DNA of 64,000 nucleotides from Eggerthella sinensis (GCF_003339815.1 NZ_PPTT01000017.1:1-64000), one strand, 5' to 3'. Positions 53,224 through 61,995 are shown, counted from the first letter of the stretch. Notes: generated from the sequence alone by a model not told the origin. Translations and numbers: made by a program.

Positions 53224-53238
53224 ATGAACACCGTTCAT
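53224..53238. promoter_or_regulatory. Palindromic operator candidate ahead of the DUF2871 gene
   Basis: ATGAAC-ACC-GTTCAT, a perfect 6-bp dyad with a 3-bp centre, ending ten bases before the GGGAGG ribosome site. A repressor bound here would block transcription or the ribosome site. Confidence 0.45.
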
Positions 53239-53259
53239 GTATTTCGTTGGGAGGTTCCT

Positions 53260-53691
53260 ATGAAGAAGCTTATCAATACCGCGCTGGTGTACCTGCTTGT
53301 AGGTGCCGCGGCGGGCGTGTTCTTCCGCGAGTTCACGAAGTTCTCGCAGTTCGACGGGGCGACGACGCTCGGGTTCATGCACCCGCACCTGCTGGTGCTC
53401 GGGTTCGTCGTGTTCCTGATTGCCACGCTGTTCGCCCTGCAGGACGACTTCACCACCGACAAGCTGTTCGCGCCGTTCTACATCGTGTACAACGTTGGCA
53501 TCGTGATCACCGTGGGCATGATGTTGGTGCGCGGCGTGACGGAAGTGACGGGCACGCTGCTGCCCCTTCCCGACGCGGCGCTTTCGGGCATCTCAGGCAT
53601 CGGCCACATCATGGTGGGCGTCGGCCTCGTGCTGCTGGTCATCATGTTCAAGCGCATCGTCGACCGCAAGGCCGCCGTGGCGCGCGCCTAG
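53260..53691 (+). CDS. DUF2871 four-helix membrane protein
   Basis: 143 aa with four hydrophobic segments; KKLINTALVYLLVGAAAGVFFREFTKF and LGFMHPHLLVLGFVVFLIATLF are typical of the DUF2871 family, whose His-containing helices recall the quinol- or haem-linked membrane proteins, though no function is established. Ribosome site GGGAGG six bases before ATG 53260. Converges on the flavoprotein gene 34 bp away. Confidence 0.8.
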   Translation: MKKLINTALVYLLVGAAAGVFFREFTKFSQFDGATTLGFMHPHLLVLGFVVFLIATLFALQDDFTTDKLFAPFYIVYNVGIVITVGMMLVRGVTEVTGTLLPLPDAALSGISGIGHIMVGVGLVLLVIMFKRIVDRKAAVARA

Positions 53692-53725
53692 CGCGCACCA
53701 CGGAGCCCGGGGAGGGAGGACGAGG

Positions 53726-55483
53726 CTAGGACGCGGCGACGCGGCCGGCCAGGCGGCCGAACGACATGGCCATGGAGTGGCTCGCGCCCGCAACGGTCAC
53801 GGGGTAGTCCACCAGGAAGCGGCCGCCCATCGTGTTGCCGGCCACGAACAGGCCCGGCACCGGGTTCTTCTCGGCGTCGAGCGCGCGGCACTCGGCGTCG
53901 CAGTCGATGCCGCCGATGAGCACGAGCATGCCCGAGTCGCCGAACGGCGCCACGTAGTACGGCGGGTTCTCGATGGGGAACAGACGCGTGGACACCTTCG
54001 AGAAGTCCGTGTCCTTGCCGGCATGCGCCAGCTCGTTGTAGCGCTCGATGGTTTCCTTCAGCGTGTCGGCCGGAATCTGCACGGCCTTCGCCAGCTCGTC
54101 GATGGAGTCGGCCTCGATGATGGAGCCCGCTTCGATCTCGCCGGCGAAGTACGTGTCAGAGGCGTACCCGGCGGCGAAGTGGTTGATGGCGTGCTCGTAT
54201 TCGGCCTCCTGCTCGGGCGGGATGTAGTGCGTCACGCCGCCGAAGCACTGCGGCATCGCCGATAGCTGCTCCTTCCACTTGCTGTCGAAGATCTGGTAGG
54301 CCACGCCGCCCTTCTGACGCTTGATGGCGTTCTGCAGCTCCTGCGCTCCCACGTCTTCGTTGGCGAAGCGCTTGCCGTCCTGGTTCACCATGAGGTACGG
54401 GTCGATGCCGATGGAGTTCGTCCCCAGGCTGTGCGTCATGGGGGCGTACGGGCCGTCCTCCATGACCGCGCCGGCCCACATCGCCATCTTGTGGCCGTCG
54501 CCCGTGTTCACAGGCTTGCCGCTCTTGTCCATGCTGCTGAAGAAGCAACCGTACTTCGTGGCCTGCGGCGCGTAGTACGTCAGCATCTCGGTGTCGCTCG
54601 ACATGTCGCCGCACGACAGCACCACGCCCTTCTTCGCGTTGACGCGGATGATGTTGCCGTCCTCGTCGGACGCGTACACGCCCACCACCTTGTCGCCTTC
54701 CTTGATGAGCTGCTCGCCCTTGAGGTTGAAGCGCGCCTCGGCGCCGGCCTTCTGCGCCGCCTCGAGCGTGCCATGCATAGCCCATCCGTGATCGGGCAGG
54801 AGGTGCACCATGCCGGGGAAGCAGGGGTAGTTCTCTTCGCGCCAGTTGTAGTTCTCGTTTGCCGGGCAGCGCTCGGGAAACACGTAGGGCTTCTCGGGAT
54901 CGGTGGGCGTGTCGTGATCGCTCGTCAGCAGCTCGTGCTCGGCCGAGCCGATGTACCAATCCAAGTCCGGACCGGAGTTGCCAATCCAGTAGTTCAGCAG
55001 CTGCGCGTTCGGGCGGTTGCCCATCACCTTCATCAGCTCGTTGACCACTTCCTGCGTCTCGGGCTGCTCGATGCCCAGCTGCTTGTGAATCTCGCTGCCG
55101 AAGGTACCGAACTCGCCGGAGCGGTACCCCACGTCGGGGCCCTTGTCGAAGCCGAACACCTTGGCGCCCTGCTCGGCGGCCTCGCGCAGCGCGCACACGC
55201 CGGCCAAGCCGAGGCCCACCACGCACACGTCGGTGTCCACGGTCTCGGTGACCTTCGACTCGTCGATGGCCGCAGGCGGGTTCAAAAACGACGGCGTGAA
55301 CTCGGTGGGATTGCCACCGGCCGCCCCTCCGGCCGACGTCGCGCCGGCATCGCCCGCGGCGGCATTGGCAGCGTCGCTCTTCGCAGCGGGCGCGCACCCG
55401 GCCAGTCCGGCGGCTCCTGCGGCTACGGCCGCGGTTGCACCCAGACCGAGAAACGAGCGGCGCGTGAGCTTCTGTTCTTTCAT
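53726..55483 (-). CDS. Tat-exported FAD-dependent reductase (fumarate/urocanate reductase superfamily)
   Basis: 585 aa. Tat signal LTRRSFLGLG and lipobox (LAGC), an Ala/Gly-rich linker to about residue 60, FAD motif VCVVGLGLAGVCALREAAEQGAKVF, then MEDGPYAPMTHSLG, NQDGKRFANEDVG and the C-terminal block GLFVAGNTMGGRFLVDYPVTVAGASHSMA. It is a clear paralogue of the protein at 59088. Fumarate-specific His-Pro-Thr and NRLGGN residues are absent, so the acceptor is unknown. ATG 55483 has GGAAGGGG upstream. Divergent from the LuxR gene with two HTH domains. Confidence 0.9.
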   Translation of the reverse strand: MKEQKLTRRSFLGLGATAAVAAGAAGLAGCAPAAKSDAANAAAGDAGATSAGGAAGGNPTEFTPSFLNPPAAIDESKVTETVDTDVCVVGLGLAGVCALREAAEQGAKVFGFDKGPDVGYRSGEFGTFGSEIHKQLGIEQPETQEVVNELMKVMGNRPNAQLLNYWIGNSGPDLDWYIGSAEHELLTSDHDTPTDPEKPYVFPERCPANENYNWREENYPCFPGMVHLLPDHGWAMHGTLEAAQKAGAEARFNLKGEQLIKEGDKVVGVYASDEDGNIIRVNAKKGVVLSCGDMSSDTEMLTYYAPQATKYGCFFSSMDKSGKPVNTGDGHKMAMWAGAVMEDGPYAPMTHSLGTNSIGIDPYLMVNQDGKRFANEDVGAQELQNAIKRQKGGVAYQIFDSKWKEQLSAMPQCFGGVTHYIPPEQEAEYEHAINHFAAGYASDTYFAGEIEAGSIIEADSIDELAKAVQIPADTLKETIERYNELAHAGKDTDFSKVSTRLFPIENPPYYVAPFGDSGMLVLIGGIDCDAECRALDAEKNPVPGLFVAGNTMGGRFLVDYPVTVAGASHSMAMSFGRLAGRVAAS

Positions 55484-55552
55484 GAAGATCCCCTTCCCTC
55501 TTGTCGGTTTCAAACAACGGGGCCCAGCATAGAAGACAGCCCGCGAACGCGC

Positions 55553-55601
55553 GTCACCCGGAGCCGCCAAGGCCCGTTTTTCTGTCACCCGAAACGGCCA
55601 A
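55553..55601. promoter_or_regulatory. 31-bp-spaced direct repeats in the flavoprotein/LuxR promoter
   Basis: GTCACCCG-N5-GCCAA occurs at 55553-55570 and again at 55584-55601, exactly 31 bp apart (three helical turns). This fits two copies of a regulator bound on the same face of the DNA between the divergent genes. Confidence 0.55.
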
Positions 55602-55700
55602 AATGATGGGAGCGGCGCCGCTCAACCGGTATGATGGAGGCGAGGGCGCACCATCCGCAGGGAAGGCGGAACGGTTCGGGGCACGGAGGGAAGGTCGAAC

Positions 55701-57416
55701 ATGGCGAAGCGCGCAGCATACTACGCGGGATACGCGTTTCTCCTGCTGGCCGATATCCTGAGCTACCATGCGACCACCGCATTCGCCAGCGTGCCCCAGT
55801 TCGATGGAGACCTGTACGGCACGGTGCTCATCGCCGTGCATCTGGCGGTGTTCGTCGTGGTCACCGTTCGCGCGCGCAACGCCCGGCGCGAACCGCTCGG
55901 GCCGAAGGCCGCCGTCGTGGCCGCCGTGGTGCTGTGCCTGGGATTCGCCTTCGTGCTGGGCGGCTCCCATACGGGGGTGCAGCCCGTGTTCGCGGCGGGC
56001 GCGGTGCTCATCGGCGTCGGACAGGCGCTGCTCAGCCTGCTGTGGCTGTCGGCGCTGCCGTCGTTCTCCTACCGCACGAGCTACCTGTTTCTGCTGGGCA
56101 GCCACGCGGGCGCCACCGCGCTGTGCGCGCTCGTGCTGCTGTGCCCGGAAACGTGGTACATCCCCATCACCGTGGCGTCGTTCCTCGTGTCGTGCGCCTG
56201 CGCCACCCGGCTGCGCACCACGCGCCCACTCGAGCGCACGTTCGCCAGCCAGGTTGCCGACATCGTGCCGCTCCTGGGCAAGGGCGTGCTGGCCGTGGGA
56301 CTGTTCGCGCTGCTCAGCGGTTTCGTGACCAACGTCTCGGGGCAGGCCGACGTCGATCCCACCCAGATGCAGTACCTCGTGCTGGGCATTTCCGCCTGCG
56401 TCCTGGTCATCATGTCCGTGCCCGCGCTGCTGTACCATCAGCCGTTCAAGCTGGAGGGCAGCTACCGCGTGGCCCTGCCGCTGTCGGCGCTGGGACTGCT
56501 CGTGCTGCCCGGTCTCATCGAGAGCATCCCGCCCGCCATCGCCGGCACGCTGGCCACGACGGGCTACATGATGTGCGGCATCGTGCTCGCCTGCACCATC
56601 GCCGAAGTGGGGAAAGCCGCGCGCATCCCCGTGATGCCGCTGTACGCGGCAAGCGACACGGTGTCGCTGCTGTGCCTGCTGGCCGGGTCGGAAGCGGGCC
56701 TGCTGAGCCGCGTGTACCTGCCGGGCACGAACGCCGGATTCGCCCTCATCGGGCTGGGAACGCTGTACCTGGTCATGCTGGGGGCCTCGTGGCTTTTGGG
56801 GCGCGAGCGCATTCCGCGCGGCATCGACGCCGGCGCAGGGTCGCCCGCGGCGGCGCATCCGGAGGCACCGCCGAGCGAGGAGGCCGCGGAGGGCGACGAC
56901 GCACCGCCGACGGCACGCGCGCAGGTGCCGGAGCGAGCGACGGCGGGAGGCGGCGGCGCATCCGAGCTGGATCGCGCGGCCGCTGCCTACGGGTTGAGCG
57001 AGCTGGAAACCACCATCTTCAAGCAGCTGTTGGAGGGTCGCACCATCGCGCGCATCGCGCAGGACCTGTACCTGTCGTCGAGCGCCGTGAAATACCACGC
57101 GCAGAAAATCTACCGCTCCTGCAACGTGCACACGCGCTCGGAGCTTTCAGCCCTCATGCGCCCGCCGCTGCCGGTGCCCGCTCCCGCACGCGCAAACCCG
57201 TGCGCGCGCCTTGCCGCCGCTCACGGGCTCACCGACCGCGAGAGCCAGACGCTCGAGCTGCTCGCGCGCGGAGCCACCGTCGCGGCCATCGCGAGCGCGC
57301 TCGACGTGTCGGAGAACACCGTGAAAACCTACGCGAAGCGGGTGTACAAGAAGCTCGACGTGCACTCCAAGCAGGACATCATCGACCTCTGCCGCGAAGA
57401 AGCGGGCACCTGCTAG
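55701..57416 (+). CDS. Membrane LuxR-family regulator with two tandem HTH domains
   Basis: 571 aa. Ten to twelve hydrophobic segments (about 1-375), an Ala/Glu/Pro linker, then two LuxR helix-turn-helix domains in a row: YGLSELETTIFKQLLEGRTI ... NVHTRSELSAL (about 425-490) and HGLTDRESQTLELLARGATV ... DVHSKQDIIDL (about 505-565). LuxR proteins normally have one. Both keep the helix pattern, so both may bind DNA. Ribosome site GGGAAGG. Its stop overlaps that of the convergent LuxR gene by four bases. Confidence 0.9.
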   Translation: MAKRAAYYAGYAFLLLADILSYHATTAFASVPQFDGDLYGTVLIAVHLAVFVVVTVRARNARREPLGPKAAVVAAVVLCLGFAFVLGGSHTGVQPVFAAGAVLIGVGQALLSLLWLSALPSFSYRTSYLFLLGSHAGATALCALVLLCPETWYIPITVASFLVSCACATRLRTTRPLERTFASQVADIVPLLGKGVLAVGLFALLSGFVTNVSGQADVDPTQMQYLVLGISACVLVIMSVPALLYHQPFKLEGSYRVALPLSALGLLVLPGLIESIPPAIAGTLATTGYMMCGIVLACTIAEVGKAARIPVMPLYAASDTVSLLCLLAGSEAGLLSRVYLPGTNAGFALIGLGTLYLVMLGASWLLGRERIPRGIDAGAGSPAAAHPEAPPSEEAAEGDDAPPTARAQVPERATAGGGGASELDRAAAAYGLSELETTIFKQLLEGRTIARIAQDLYLSSSAVKYHAQKIYRSCNVHTRSELSALMRPPLPVPAPARANPCARLAAAHGLTDRESQTLELLARGATVAAIASALDVSENTVKTYAKRVYKKLDVHSKQDIIDLCREEAGTC

Positions 57417-58843
57417 CGCGCCTCTTCCAGCTTCTGCATGAGCTCGGCGCGGTTGTGGACGTCGCATTTCTCGTAGATATGGCGCACGTGCGTCTTCACC
57501 GTGGCCGGCGAGATGACGAACTTCTCCTGGATGTACTTCGACCCGTGACCCGTCACCCACAGCGCGAACACCTCTTTCTCGCGCGGCGACAGCTGGTACG
57601 TTTCCGCCAAGGCGGCGATGCGCGCATCCACGTCGGAGGCCGCCGGCACAATGCGTTCGAGCTCCGCCGGCGTGGGGCTTTCGAAGGCGAACGTCGTGTC
57701 GCGGTCGGCGAACGTGAAGCCGGCCGACACCGCCAGCACGAACACGGCCACCACGGCGAACAGCACCACGTCGCCGATGAGCGCGAACGCCACCACCTCG
57801 CCCGCCACGATGCCGAGGTGCACCGCCAGGCGCCCCACCGCGAACACAAGCAGCGCCGAGAAGTGCGTCGTGCGTGCGATTTCCACGAGCAGCGCCCAGG
57901 TGAGCACTTCGAACAGCACCGAGCTGAGCGACGCCATGAAGAACACCATGGTGGCGTTGTCGTGCCCCACAAGCGCGATGAGCACGAATGCGAGCGCCCA
58001 CACCGACATGGCGATGCGGTACAGCACGCCCAGGTTGAGGCTCGTGCGCGACACGAACACCCCGTACACGAAGAAGATGAGCGCCGCCAGCGCGATGGTG
58101 CCCGTCATGAGCGCCGGGTTGGAGAACACGTCGGGCGCGATGTCGCCGAAGTACACGCGCAGCCCGCCGTACGCGAACAGCGCGGCGATAAGCCCCACGA
58201 GCACGCGCCACGACAATGCCGTGCGCACGAGGTCGCGTATCTCGGTGCGCGCCCGCTGACGGCCGCGCGCGTCGGGCACGGGTTCGGCACGCCAATCGCG
58301 CAGGCTGGCCACCACGGTAAGGGCAGCCGCAAGGGGCAGGAGCGACACCGCCACGGGGGTGAGCATCGGCCCCGCCAGCGACACGACGCCATAGAGCACG
58401 GCCGCCCCGAAAAACGTCATGGACGTGTACAGCACCGCGCGGCGCGCATCGAGGTCGCGGTACGCCACGCCCCACGCCAACACGATGGGAGAGCACGCGA
58501 ATCCCGTGGCCAGCGCACCCGTCACCACCAGCGCGGGCGATGCGATGAACAGGGGCGACGAGTACAGGAAGGTGGACAGCGCCGCACCTGCGCCGCACGT
58601 CACCAGCACGACGCGCACGCGCCTCGCCTTCCAGCCCATCACCGAACGCCAGCACAGCGCGCACACGATGAACGCGATCATCGCGGTGGCCGACGAAGCC
58701 ACGTGCACGAGCGAGATGGCCCGCCCGCTGCCGCCTACGATGTCGAGGGAGTTGAAGGACAGGAACACCCAGGCCCAGTAGAAACTGAGGCCGGCGTAGC
58801 GCAGGGTGAACTCACGGCTCGTAGCCGCAAACGAGGTTCCCAA
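57413..58843 (-). CDS. Membrane-anchored LuxR-family transcriptional regulator
   Basis: 476 aa. About twelve hydrophobic segments (about 15-395) and a C-terminal LuxR helix-turn-helix (LSPREKEVFALWVTGHGSKYIQEKFVISPATVKTHVRHIYEKCDVHNRAELMQ). It starts with TTG behind a strong GGAGG site. Divergent from the flavoprotein at 59088, its likely target, with direct repeats between the two. Tail-to-tail with the tandem-HTH regulator. Confidence 0.88.
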   Translation of the reverse strand: MGTSFAATSREFTLRYAGLSFYWAWVFLSFNSLDIVGGSGRAISLVHVASSATAMIAFIVCALCWRSVMGWKARRVRVVLVTCGAGAALSTFLYSSPLFIASPALVVTGALATGFACSPIVLAWGVAYRDLDARRAVLYTSMTFFGAAVLYGVVSLAGPMLTPVAVSLLPLAAALTVVASLRDWRAEPVPDARGRQRARTEIRDLVRTALSWRVLVGLIAALFAYGGLRVYFGDIAPDVFSNPALMTGTIALAALIFFVYGVFVSRTSLNLGVLYRIAMSVWALAFVLIALVGHDNATMVFFMASLSSVLFEVLTWALLVEIARTTHFSALLVFAVGRLAVHLGIVAGEVVAFALIGDVVLFAVVAVFVLAVSAGFTFADRDTTFAFESPTPAELERIVPAASDVDARIAALAETYQLSPREKEVFALWVTGHGSKYIQEKFVISPATVKTHVRHIYEKCDVHNRAELMQKLEEAR

Positions 58844-58945
58844 CGACCCTCCTCCCTTCCGACGGATTCGCCGCCCGTTCTTCGATCGAGGAAACTTCCG
58901 CTATTGTACCGGACTTTTCCGGACGATGCGCAACCTCGGCACGGT

Positions 58946-59000
58946 ATCAACCCTTTGGGTCGATATCACCTCAACGTGCGCGAATCAACCTTTTGGGTCG
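58946..59000. promoter_or_regulatory. 38-bp-spaced direct repeats in the LuxR/flavoprotein promoter
   Basis: ATCAACCCTTTGGGTCG (58946-58962) recurs as ATCAACCTTTTGGGTCG (58984-59000), one mismatch in 17. Each contains an ACC(C/T)-TTT-GGGT dyad, the same 4-3-4 layout as the CCTC-TTT-GAGG arms near the AOR gene. Strong candidate operator of the adjacent LuxR protein. Confidence 0.6.
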
Positions 59001-59087
59001 GCGGCAAAACGCGGGCCGCACCGTAGAGTGACCTCAGCGCCAACCGAGGGACGGCGCTTGGAAACGAAGATCGAAAGGGAGGATGAC

Positions 59088-60869
59088 ATGACTGCATCAT
59101 TCAGCGAACGAGGGTTCTCACGCCGCGCCTTTTTGGGCCTCGGCGCCACCGCGGCCGTAGCGGCCGGCGCGGGCCTGGCCGGCTGCTCGCCGCAAGCCAG
59201 CGGCGACGCCTCGAGCAAGAGCACGGCCAGCGCAAGCGCGGCCACCGGCACCGCAAGCGCCGGCGCCGGCACGCCCAGCTTCCTCACCGCGCCCGACGCC
59301 ATCGCCGAGAGCGACATCAAGGAAACCATCGAGGCCGACATCGTCATCGTGGGCGCAGGCTTCTCCGGCATCAGCGCGGCGCGCTCGGCCGTCGAGAACG
59401 GCGCGAAGAACATCGTGGTGGTGGAGAAGGCCAAGACCTGGCAGTACCGCTCGAACCAGGTGGGCTGCATCGGCGGCAAAATCCAGGAAGACCTGGGCAT
59501 CGACATCGACAAGAACGCCGTGGTGGGCCAGATCATGAAGGAGTGCGGCTACCGTCCCAACCAGCGCATCCTCAAGCTCTGGGCCGACAACTCCGGCGAA
59601 GCGTTCGACTGGTACCTGGCCGCGAGCGAGGGCCAGTACGTGGTGGAGGCCGAGTCCGACGCCTACGACGGCGAGAGCATGAGCGTGCGCAAGATGCACT
59701 GGCCGCACCCCGCCGAGGCCAACGTGGCCGAGGACTTCTACCCCATCTTCGACGACTGCCAGATCTGCCTGCCCGACAACGGCCCCTACATCCAGAACAT
59801 GGTGGACATCTGCGAAGAGGCCGGCGTGCAGTTCATGTACTCCACGTTCGCCCGCCAGCTCGTGCGCCCCAACAACACGGGCCGCGTGGAAGGCGTCATC
59901 GTCGAGGACGAGAACGGCGACTACAAGAAGATCACCGCGAGCAAGGCCGTGCTGCTGGCGTCGGGCGACTACGCTTCGAACACCGAGATGATGAGCTACT
60001 ACGTGCCGTGGTCCGACCGCTTCATGAGCATCTTCCCGAACACCGACGCAAAGGGCGAGAAGACGAACACGGGCGACGGGCAGCAGATGGGCATGTGGAT
60101 TGGCGCGAAGATGGAGGACGGCCCGCACGCTCCCATGACGCACCACCTGGGCGGTCCTCTGGGCATGGACGCGTTTTTGCTGGTGGACGTCAACGGCGAC
60201 CGCTTCATGAACGAGGATGTGGGAGGCCAGCCCTTCCAGAACCAGCTGTCGCGCCTGCCGAAGAAAACCGCGTGGCAGATCTTTGACAGCAAGTGGAAAG
60301 ACCAGATCAAGTACATGGACACCGGCCACGGCAACGTGAACTGGTACGTCGAGTCGGGCTCCGAGGTGCCGAACGGCTCCTACGGCAAGAACGCCTACAT
60401 CTCCGAAGAGGACAACGAGGACGGCAACACGCCCGGTTTCACGAGCTACTTCGAGGGCGACAAGGCCGTGGGCGTCACCGCAAACTCCATCGCCGAGCTG
60501 GCGAAGCTCATGGAGGTTGACGAGGCCGCGCTCACCGCGACCATCGAGCGCTACAACGAGCTGGCCGCCGCCGGCAACGACGAGGACTTCGGCAAGCGCG
60601 CCGACCGCATGTTCCCCATCGAGGAAGGGCCCTTCTACGCCTACCCGCTCACCGACACGGTGATCCTCGTGAACATGGGCGGCCTGCAAACCGACGTGGA
60701 CTTCAACGTGCTGGACACCGAGGACGAAACCATCGAGGGCCTGTACGCCGTGGGCAACACGCAGGGCGGCCGCTTCCTCGTGGACTACCCGCTGCCTGCG
60801 CCCGGCATCAGCCACGGCATGGCGCTGACGCACGGCATGCTGGTGGGCCGCATTCTGGCGAAGCTGTAA
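59088..60869 (+). CDS. Tat-exported FAD-dependent reductase (fumarate/urocanate reductase superfamily)
   Basis: 593 aa. Tat signal FSRRAFLGLG plus lipobox (LAGC), Ser/Ala linker to about residue 60, FAD motif IVIVGAGFSGISAARSAVENGAKNIVVVEKA, LLASGDYASNTEMMSYY, MEDGPHAPMTHHLGGPLGM, VNGDRFMNEDVGGQPFQ and the C-terminal FAD block GLYAVGNTQGGRFLVDYPLPAPGISHGMA. Paralogue of 53726-55483. It is presumably a membrane-tethered extracytoplasmic reductase of an unknown organic acceptor. AAAGGGAGG lies five bases before ATG 59088. It ends before two hairpins. Confidence 0.92.
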   Translation: MTASFSERGFSRRAFLGLGATAAVAAGAGLAGCSPQASGDASSKSTASASAATGTASAGAGTPSFLTAPDAIAESDIKETIEADIVIVGAGFSGISAARSAVENGAKNIVVVEKAKTWQYRSNQVGCIGGKIQEDLGIDIDKNAVVGQIMKECGYRPNQRILKLWADNSGEAFDWYLAASEGQYVVEAESDAYDGESMSVRKMHWPHPAEANVAEDFYPIFDDCQICLPDNGPYIQNMVDICEEAGVQFMYSTFARQLVRPNNTGRVEGVIVEDENGDYKKITASKAVLLASGDYASNTEMMSYYVPWSDRFMSIFPNTDAKGEKTNTGDGQQMGMWIGAKMEDGPHAPMTHHLGGPLGMDAFLLVDVNGDRFMNEDVGGQPFQNQLSRLPKKTAWQIFDSKWKDQIKYMDTGHGNVNWYVESGSEVPNGSYGKNAYISEEDNEDGNTPGFTSYFEGDKAVGVTANSIAELAKLMEVDEAALTATIERYNELAAAGNDEDFGKRADRMFPIEEGPFYAYPLTDTVILVNMGGLQTDVDFNVLDTEDETIEGLYAVGNTQGGRFLVDYPLPAPGISHGMALTHGMLVGRILAKL

Positions 60870-60898
60870 GTCGCGCCGCACCGCAACAACCAACCCGC

Positions 60899-60982
60899 GT
60901 CCGCCGGCGCTCCCCTCCCTCCGCGCCGGCGGACTTATCGAAACGAAACGGCCGCCCCTCTCCCCGGGCGGCCGTTTCGTTT
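60899..60982. terminator. Two hairpins between the flavoprotein and HxlR genes
   Basis: First stem of 12 bp (60899-60910 with 60923-60934), then a perfect 17-bp stem (60941-60957 with 60966-60982) with T runs on both strands of its base. The second reaches into the HxlR stop codon and should terminate both converging transcripts. Confidence 0.8.
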
Positions 60983-61346
60983 AGCGGCATAGATGCTCTT
61001 CGCCCCAGATGCCCATCTCGTAGAACACCGGGAACAGCGCTTCGCCCATCTCGGTGAGCGCGTATTCCACGTGCGGCGGAATCTCGTTGAACTGCGTGCG
61101 CGAGACGATGCCCAGCTCCTCCAAATCGCGCAGGGCCGACGTGAGCACTGTGCTCGTGATGGGATCGAGCGCCGCTTTGAGCTCGCCGAAGCGGTACGAC
61201 GGCTTCTTGCACAGCTCGTACACCACCGGAAGACACCACTTCCCGCTGAGCGTTTCAAGCGTTTTCCGCACGGGGCAGGCGCCCGACATCTTGAGGTCGC
61301 TCTTGACCAACTCCATGTAGCGCTCGTATCCCATTTCCCTGATCAT
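60981..61346 (-). CDS. HxlR-family transcriptional regulator
   Basis: 121 aa winged-helix protein. CPVRKTLETLSGKWCLPVVYEL at the start and FGELKAALDPITSTVLTSALRDLEELGIVSR are the HxlR signature; Cys24 and Cys38 could sense electrophiles or oxidants, as in related regulators. Divergent from the nitroreductase, its likely target. Confidence 0.92.
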   Translation of the reverse strand: MIREMGYERYMELVKSDLKMSGACPVRKTLETLSGKWCLPVVYELCKKPSYRFGELKAALDPITSTVLTSALRDLEELGIVSRTQFNEIPPHVEYALTEMGEALFPVFYEMGIWGEEHLCR

Positions 61347-61407
61347 CGAGGCGCCCCCTCCTCTTGCCGGTACGCTTCACCGTACTTAGTTATTGATTTA
61401 TCACTAC

Positions 61408-61435
61408 TTGATTGTTTATTCATGGTTAGTATTAT
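61408..61435 (+). promoter_or_regulatory. Promoter of the nitroreductase gene
   Basis: TTGATT (61408-61413), 16 bp, TATTAT (61430-61435), in an AT-rich gap between the divergent HxlR and nitroreductase genes. Several TAGTAT/ACTTAGT-like elements nearby may be HxlR sites. Confidence 0.6.
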
Positions 61436-61470
61436 AAACGTAGTATAAGACAACGAGAAGGGATCGTGCC

Positions 61471-61995
61471 ATGGAATTCCAAGAGGTTATCGCGCTGCGC
61501 CAATCGTGCCGCAGCTTCGCCGACCGACCCGTCACCGAGGAGCAACTCGCACGCGTGCTCGAGGCGGCGAACGCGGCACCGGTGGGCATGGGGCACTACG
61601 ACGACGTGGCGCTGACGGTGGTGCAGGACGCGACGCTGCTGGCGAAGCTCGAGGAGCACGCGTTCGCGCAGCAGGAATGGATGGGGCCGCACCCGCTGTA
61701 CGGCGCGGGCACCGTCGTCTGCATCAGCCATCAGGCCGACAACGAGGCGATGGGCTGGGCGAACGTCTCGTGCGTGGCCGAGAACATGCTGCTGGCGGCA
61801 ACCGACGAGGGCCTGGGCAGCATCTACCTGATGGCGGTGCCCATGGCGGCGCGCTCGAGCGCCGAGCTGTGCGAAGCGCTGCACGTGCCGAACGGGTTCC
61901 TGCCCTTCGCCATGGTGGGCATCGGCACGCCGAGCGCCCCGCAGGAGGGTCGCGCGCTCACCACCGATCGCATCGCCTGCACGCGCGTCCGGTAG
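61471..61995 (+). CDS. Nitroreductase-family flavoprotein
   Basis: 174 aa. FMN-binding start EVIALRQSCRSFADRPVTEEQL, later NVSCVAENMLLAATDEGLGSIYL and PFAMVGIGTPS. It reduces nitro compounds, quinones or similar electrophiles with NAD(P)H in the cytoplasm. Ribosome site AGAAGGGA. A single-gene unit controlled, by position, by HxlR. Confidence 0.92.
   Translation: MEFQEVIALRQSCRSFADRPVTEEQLARVLEAANAAPVGMGHYDDVALTVVQDATLLAKLEEHAFAQQEWMGPHPLYGAGTVVCISHQADNEAMGWANVSCVAENMLLAATDEGLGSIYLMAVPMAARSSAELCEALHVPNGFLPFAMVGIGTPSAPQEGRALTTDRIACTRVR

Noticed and set aside
55631-59026. Very long open frames on the strand opposite, or in other frames of, real genes (for example 1131 codons here)
   Set aside because: High G+C suppresses stop codons. 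The translations are Arg/His/Ala-rich with no domain patterns and overlap well-supported genes.
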